A DNA stretch of 8,154 nt, taken from positions 1 through 8,154 of the forward strand of contig CALVLO010000068.1 in NCBI GenBank assembly GCA_944338265.1, in the 5' to 3' direction. The notes beneath the pieces were generated by a model. The model was given only the letters and a program-made list of their open reading frames with translations. It did not search any database and was not told the DNA's origin. The position numbers and the translations under genes were made by a program. Source of the DNA: an uncultured Clostridia bacterium. Lineage in GTDB: Bacteria; Bacillota; Clostridia; Christensenellales; Borkfalkiaceae. Positions 4,843-8,154 of the stretch are shown piece after piece (positions within the stretch are counted from its first letter, which is position 1; each line of letters starts with the position of its first letter).

Positions 4843-5994
4843 GTGGAACAAGCTGCACTCTTCCAAAAGGTATTCGGCGCGGCGCACACGCTCGAGGCGA
4901 GCGCGGCGGGGCGCATCAACCTCATCGGCGAACACGTTGACTACTGCGGGGGCAAGGTGATGCCTGCCTCGCTCAATCTCTGCTGCCGCGTGCTCGCAAG
5001 GCGCAACGGCACCAACTTCGTCAACGTCTATGCAGACGACCTTGATGAGACCGCGCGGCTCGATCTTACCCGCATCGGCGATTATAAAGGGCTGCATTGG
5101 GGCAAATATCAGGCGGGCGTCATCTCCGTGCTGCAACAGGCGGGGTATCCGCTCGTCGGGTGCGATCTGCTGTATTCCTGCTCGGTGCCCTTCGGGAGCG
5201 GGCTCTCCTCCTCCGCAGCCATCGAGGTCGCCACGGCGGTCGTCCTCAACGAGATGGCGGGGAACGCCTACGAGCTCAAAGAGATGGCGATCCTCTCCCA
5301 AAAGGCGGAAAATGAGTACTGCGGGGTGAACTGCGGCATTATGGATCAGTTTGCCTCGGCAATGGGCAAAAAGGACAGGGCGATCCTTCTGGACTGCAAG
5401 ACGCTTGCCTACGAGTATATCCCCTTCGAGCTCGGCAACTACGAGCTCATCGTTGCCAACTGCAACAAGCCGCACGCGCTTGTGACGAGCAAGTACAACG
5501 AGCGCCGCGGCGAGGTGGAGGAGGCGCTCAAGCTGTTGAAAAGCGTGCACCCTGCCATCTCCTGCCTTGCCGACCTCACGCCGCAGGCGTTTGAGGAGGC
5601 AAAGCACGTTCTGCACGGCAAGATCGCAGACCGCGCCGCGCACGTCGTGTATGAGTGCGCGCGGGTGAAGGAGGCGGCGGAGGCGCTCAAGGCGGGGGAT
5701 ATCCAAACGCTTGCAAAGCTCATCAATGCCTCGCACGACAGTCTCTCCAAGCTCTATGAAGTGACGGGCAAGGAGCCCGACGCGCTCGCTTACGCCGCGC
5801 GGGAGACGGAGGGCTGCATCGCCTCGCGCATGATCGGCGCGGGCTTCGGCGGATGCACCATCAGCCTTGTGGAGAAGGGCAAGACGGAGGCGTTCAAGGC
5901 TGCGGTCGGGGCGAAGTACCGCGCCGCGGTCGGCTACGACGCATCCTTCTACGATACAAGCATTCAAGACGGCGTGACCGTCAAAAAAGCATAA
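4843..5994 (+). CDS. galK: galactokinase
   Basis: The 383-residue GHMP kinase phosphorylates galactose to galactose-1-phosphate with ATP. All family motifs are present: the galactokinase signature GRINLIGEHVDYCGG (23-37), with E30, H31 and D33 for sugar binding; the ATP-binding GHMP motif PFGSGLSSSAA (116-126); the catalytic base D168 in CGIMDQFASAMG; and the C-terminal glycine loop GAGFGGC (332-338). The start is GTG at 4843, supported by AGGAGG (4831-4836), which lies inside the end of galT; only one base separates the genes, so translation is probably coupled. An ATG start is not available nearby in the right position. The length is normal for the family. Confidence 0.96.
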   Translation: MEQAALFQKVFGAAHTLEASAAGRINLIGEHVDYCGGKVMPASLNLCCRVLARRNGTNFVNVYADDLDETARLDLTRIGDYKGLHWGKYQAGVISVLQQAGYPLVGCDLLYSCSVPFGSGLSSSAAIEVATAVVLNEMAGNAYELKEMAILSQKAENEYCGVNCGIMDQFASAMGKKDRAILLDCKTLAYEYIPFELGNYELIVANCNKPHALVTSKYNERRGEVEEALKLLKSVHPAISCLADLTPQAFEEAKHVLHGKIADRAAHVVYECARVKEAAEALKAGDIQTLAKLINASHDSLSKLYEVTGKEPDALAYAARETEGCIASRMIGAGFGGCTISLVEKGKTEAFKAAVGAKYRAAVGYDASFYDTSIQDGVTVKKA

Positions 5995-6004
5995 AGGAGC
6001 AGAT

Positions 6005-7021
6005 ATGCAGAACATTTTGGTTACGGGCGGAGCGGGGTTCATCGGCAGCCATACGCTCGTCGAATTGCTGGAACGGGGGTACGGCGTCGTCGTCGTCGAC
6101 AATCTCTGCAACGCGAACGAGGAGTCGCTGCGCCGCGTGGAGGCGCTCACGGGGAAGCCCGTCAAGTTTTACCGTGCGGATATCCGCGACCGCGCCGCGC
6201 TCGAGCGCATCTTCTCGGAAAACAAGTTTGACGCCGTGATCCACTTTGCGGGGCTCAAGGCGGTGGGCGAGAGCGTGCAAAAGCCGCTCGAATACTACGA
6301 AAACAACATTTACGGCACCATCGTCTTGCTGGAAGTCATGCGCGCGCACAATGTGAAGAAGATCGTCTTCTCCTCCTCGGCAACGGTGTACGGCACGCCC
6401 GAGGCGCTTCCGCTCACAGAAGAGAGCAAGACGGGCGGCACCACCAACCCCTACGGCACGAGCAAGTACTACCTTGAACACATCCTCACCGATCTGTATA
6501 TTGCAGATAAGGCGTGGAACGTCATCCTGCTGCGCTATTTCAACCCCGTGGGCGCGCACAGGAGCGGGCGCATCGGCGAGGACCCCAAGGGCATCCCCAA
6601 CAACCTGATGCCCTATGTGGCGCAGGTGGCGAGCGGCAAGCTGAAAAAGATCAACGTCTTCGGCAACGACTATCCAACCAAGGACGGCACGGGCGTGCGC
6701 GACTATATCCACGTCGTCGACCTTGCGCGCGGGCACATCGCCGCGCTCGAAAAATTGCAGAAGGCGGGCGTGCACATCTACAACCTCGGCACGGGCGTCG
6801 GGTACAGCGTGCTCGATATGATCCATGCCTTTGAAAAGGCGTGCGGCAAGCAGCTTCCCTACGAGATCTGCCCCCGCCGCGCGGGCGACATTGCCGCCTG
6901 CTATGCAGACCCCTCCAAGGCGGAGAAGGAGCTGGGCTGGAAGGCGGAGTACGGCATCGAGGAAATGTGCCGCGATCAGTGGAATTGGCAGAAAAACAAT
7001 CCGAACGGGTACGAGGCGTAA
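6005..7021 (+). CDS. galE: UDP-glucose 4-epimerase
   Basis: The 338-residue short-chain dehydrogenase/reductase interconverts UDP-galactose and UDP-glucose with bound NAD, regenerating UDP-glucose for GalT. The Rossmann fingerprint is at the N-terminus (ILVTGGAGFIGSH, 4-16; G8-x-x-G11-x-x-G14). The catalytic triad is S125 in FSSSATVYG, Y150 and K154 in YGTSK, with the same spacing as the E. coli enzyme. Downstream, LLRYFNPVGAHRSGRIGEDP is the typical substrate loop, and GTGVRDYIHVVDLARGH is conserved in GalE. The size equals that of E. coli GalE. AAGGAG (5994-5999) overlaps the galK stop and lies 5 nt before the ATG. GalE in many bacteria also accepts N-acetylated substrates, which cannot be judged here. 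Confidence 0.96.
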   Translation: MQNILVTGGAGFIGSHTLVELLERGYGVVVVDNLCNANEESLRRVEALTGKPVKFYRADIRDRAALERIFSENKFDAVIHFAGLKAVGESVQKPLEYYENNIYGTIVLLEVMRAHNVKKIVFSSSATVYGTPEALPLTEESKTGGTTNPYGTSKYYLEHILTDLYIADKAWNVILLRYFNPVGAHRSGRIGEDPKGIPNNLMPYVAQVASGKLKKINVFGNDYPTKDGTGVRDYIHVVDLARGHIAALEKLQKAGVHIYNLGTGVGYSVLDMIHAFEKACGKQLPYEICPRRAGDIAACYADPSKAEKELGWKAEYGIEEMCRDQWNWQKNNPNGYEA

Positions 7022-7026
7022 CGGGC

Positions 7027-7860
7027 ATGCTGTGTGAGACCATCGATCTGTACGCTTGGGCAAAGCTGCCCAGAAAGGGCGCCAAAGCGGGATATTTGAA
7101 GACATACCGCCACGAACAGACGGGCGGGCTTGCGCCCCGCGTCCGCCCTGCGATGCTCGTGATCGCGGGCGGCGGCTATGCTTTCGTCTCCCCGCGGGAG
7201 GCTGAGCCCGTTGCGATGGAGTACTTCCATGCGGGGTTCGACGCCTTCGTGCTCGATTATGACGTTGCGCCCGTGCACTATCCCGCGCAGCTGTTGGAGG
7301 CGGGCATGGCGATGCTGTATCTGCGCAGGCATGCGGAGGAGCTCGCCATCGAAAAGATCGCCGCCATCGGGTTTTCGGCGGGCGGGCACCTCTGCGGCTG
7401 CCTCGCGCTGCTGTGGGACGACCCCGCCCTCAAGGCGGCATTCGGCGAGGACTGCGCGTGCATCCGCCCCGACTGTGCGGTGCTCGCCTACCCCGTCGTG
7501 AGTGCGGATGAAAGGGTGTGGCACGGCGGTTCGTTTACCAATTTCTGCGGCGACGCCGTTCCCCCTGCGCAATATTCGCTGGAACAGCGCGCCCGCCCCG
7601 ATGCGGCGCCCTGCTTTATCTGGACGGCGGCGGAGGACGACTGTGTTCCCGCGGAAAATTCGCTGAGGCTGTTCACGGCGCTGCACCGCGCGGGGGCTTC
7701 GGCGGAGCTGCATATCTTCGAGCACGGTTGGCACGGCGTATCGATGTGTACGGAGGAGACGAACGACGACATGCCGCCCTTTATGGCGCATGTCGGGCAT
7801 TGGGTCGGGCTCTCGATAGAATTTTTGCGCGGACACGGCTGTGTTTGCCGCCGCGCGTGA
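7027..7860 (+). CDS. alpha/beta hydrolase, probable sugar or acetyl esterase
   Basis: The 277-residue protein has an alpha/beta-hydrolase layout of the acetyl-xylan esterase/lipase (Aes, BD-FAE-like) type. The oxyanion-hole motif is IAGGGYAFVS (46-55), with Ala in place of the usual His before GGG. The nucleophile elbow is GFSAGGH (115-121), with S117. The acid is probably D205 in AAEDDCVP, and the base H236 in EHGWHGVS. There is no signal peptide or membrane segment, so it acts in the cytosol. Placement within a Leloir operon suggests it deacylates an imported galactoside or oligosaccharide, but this is inference from context. The ATG at 7027 is 5 nt past the galE stop; the ribosome binding site (GAGGCG, 7013-7018) is weaker than those of its neighbours. 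The frame runs open farther upstream inside galE, but without homology. Confidence 0.85.
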   Translation: MLCETIDLYAWAKLPRKGAKAGYLKTYRHEQTGGLAPRVRPAMLVIAGGGYAFVSPREAEPVAMEYFHAGFDAFVLDYDVAPVHYPAQLLEAGMAMLYLRRHAEELAIEKIAAIGFSAGGHLCGCLALLWDDPALKAAFGEDCACIRPDCAVLAYPVVSADERVWHGGSFTNFCGDAVPPAQYSLEQRARPDAAPCFIWTAAEDDCVPAENSLRLFTALHRAGASAELHIFEHGWHGVSMCTEETNDDMPPFMAHVGHWVGLSIEFLRGHGCVCRRA

Positions 7861-7867
7861 GGTGGTT

Positions 7868-8154
7868 ATGAAAAAGTATATGGTGGGAATCGATCTCGGC
7901 GGTACGTTCGTAAAGTTCGGCGCCGTGGACGAGCAGGGGAACATCCTCAAAAAGGATAAGATCCCCACGCCCGCGGGATGCGGGTATGCGGAGACGGTTT
8001 CGGCGATCGCGGAAGCCGTCGGCGGGATGACCGCGGACATGGGTGCGCCGCAATCGGTGGGCATCGGCTGCCCGGGCGTCATCGACGGCGAGCACGGCGT
8101 GGTCGTCACGGGCGGAAACCTCGGCTGGGAGAACAAGCCCTTTGCGAGAGATCT
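7868..8154 (+). CDS. ROK family sugar kinase, N-terminal part
   Basis: Ninety-five codons are visible before the window ends; ROK kinases are usually about 300-320 residues. The N-terminal ATP-phosphate loop is clear: VGIDLGGTFVKFGAVD (6-21), followed by the second ROK landmark VGIGCPGVIDGEHGVV and NLGWENKP. There is no N-terminal helix-turn-helix, so it is a kinase and not a ROK repressor. The closest common role is glucokinase, which would channel glucose released from a galactoside such as lactose alongside the Leloir enzymes. N-acetyl-hexosamine or fructose kinases remain possible, because the specificity residues and zinc site (GHx9-11CxCGxxGCxE) are beyond the edge. The ribosome binding site GAGG (7859-7862) overlaps the preceding stop, and the gap is 7 nt. 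Confidence 0.9.
   Translation, partial: MKKYMVGIDLGGTFVKFGAVDEQGNILKKDKIPTPAGCGYAETVSAIAEAVGGMTADMGAPQSVGIGCPGVIDGEHGVVVTGGNLGWENKPFARD

Noticed and set aside
3255..4925. Long leftward open frame (556 codons) opposite galT, and similar ones opposite galK (4810-6165), galE (5981-7105) and the hydrolase (6976-8136)
   Set aside because: They are mirror frames of G+C-biased genes with confirmed catalytic motifs; their translations show no recognisable domain.

Overview
The window looks like chromosomal DNA of a G+C-rich, Gram-positive anaerobe, probably Bacillota/Clostridia. The grounds are consensus SigA-type promoters, strong AGGAGG-type ribosome binding sites, a class II (Firmicutes-type) GalT, a DegV lipid-binding protein and a ROK kinase. 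No rank below class can be justified from the sequence.

Layout. Bases 1-63 encode the last 20 codons of what looks like an IS30-type transposase, followed by a probable IS end. A leftward terminator (150-170) and a 16-codon fossil of a GNAT gene tail (179-226) precede an intact leftward GNAT acetyltransferase gene (229-666). A 66-bp tandem repeat array (692-998) lies between two divergent promoters of near-consensus form. The right-hand one drives a DegV family gene (1065-1946), which ends at a bidirectional terminator. Next comes a detached extra copy (1975-2120) of the 3' end of the following leftward gene, an AraC family regulator (2138-3013).

The AraC gene is divergent from a rightward operon: galT (3306-4841), galK (4843-5994), galE (6005-7021), an alpha/beta hydrolase (7027-7860) and a ROK sugar kinase cut by the window edge (7868 onward). 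Galactose is phosphorylated by GalK, exchanged onto UDP by GalT, and UDP-galactose/UDP-glucose are interconverted by GalE: the complete Leloir core. The kinase could phosphorylate glucose released from a galactoside such as lactose. The hydrolase may remove acyl groups from the sugar. The AraC protein is the obvious candidate regulator.

Two things stand out. First, both leftward genes carry an extra homologous copy of their own 3' end immediately downstream, and in the AraC case all six coding differences between copies are synonymous. This suggests the GNAT-DegV segment (about 229-2120) is a replacement block from a relative rather than the product of simple slippage. Second, the galT leader contains two strong, mutually exclusive hairpins around a seven-codon reading frame with its own ribosome binding site and a Pro-Pro pair, an arrangement that resembles an attenuation or translational switch.
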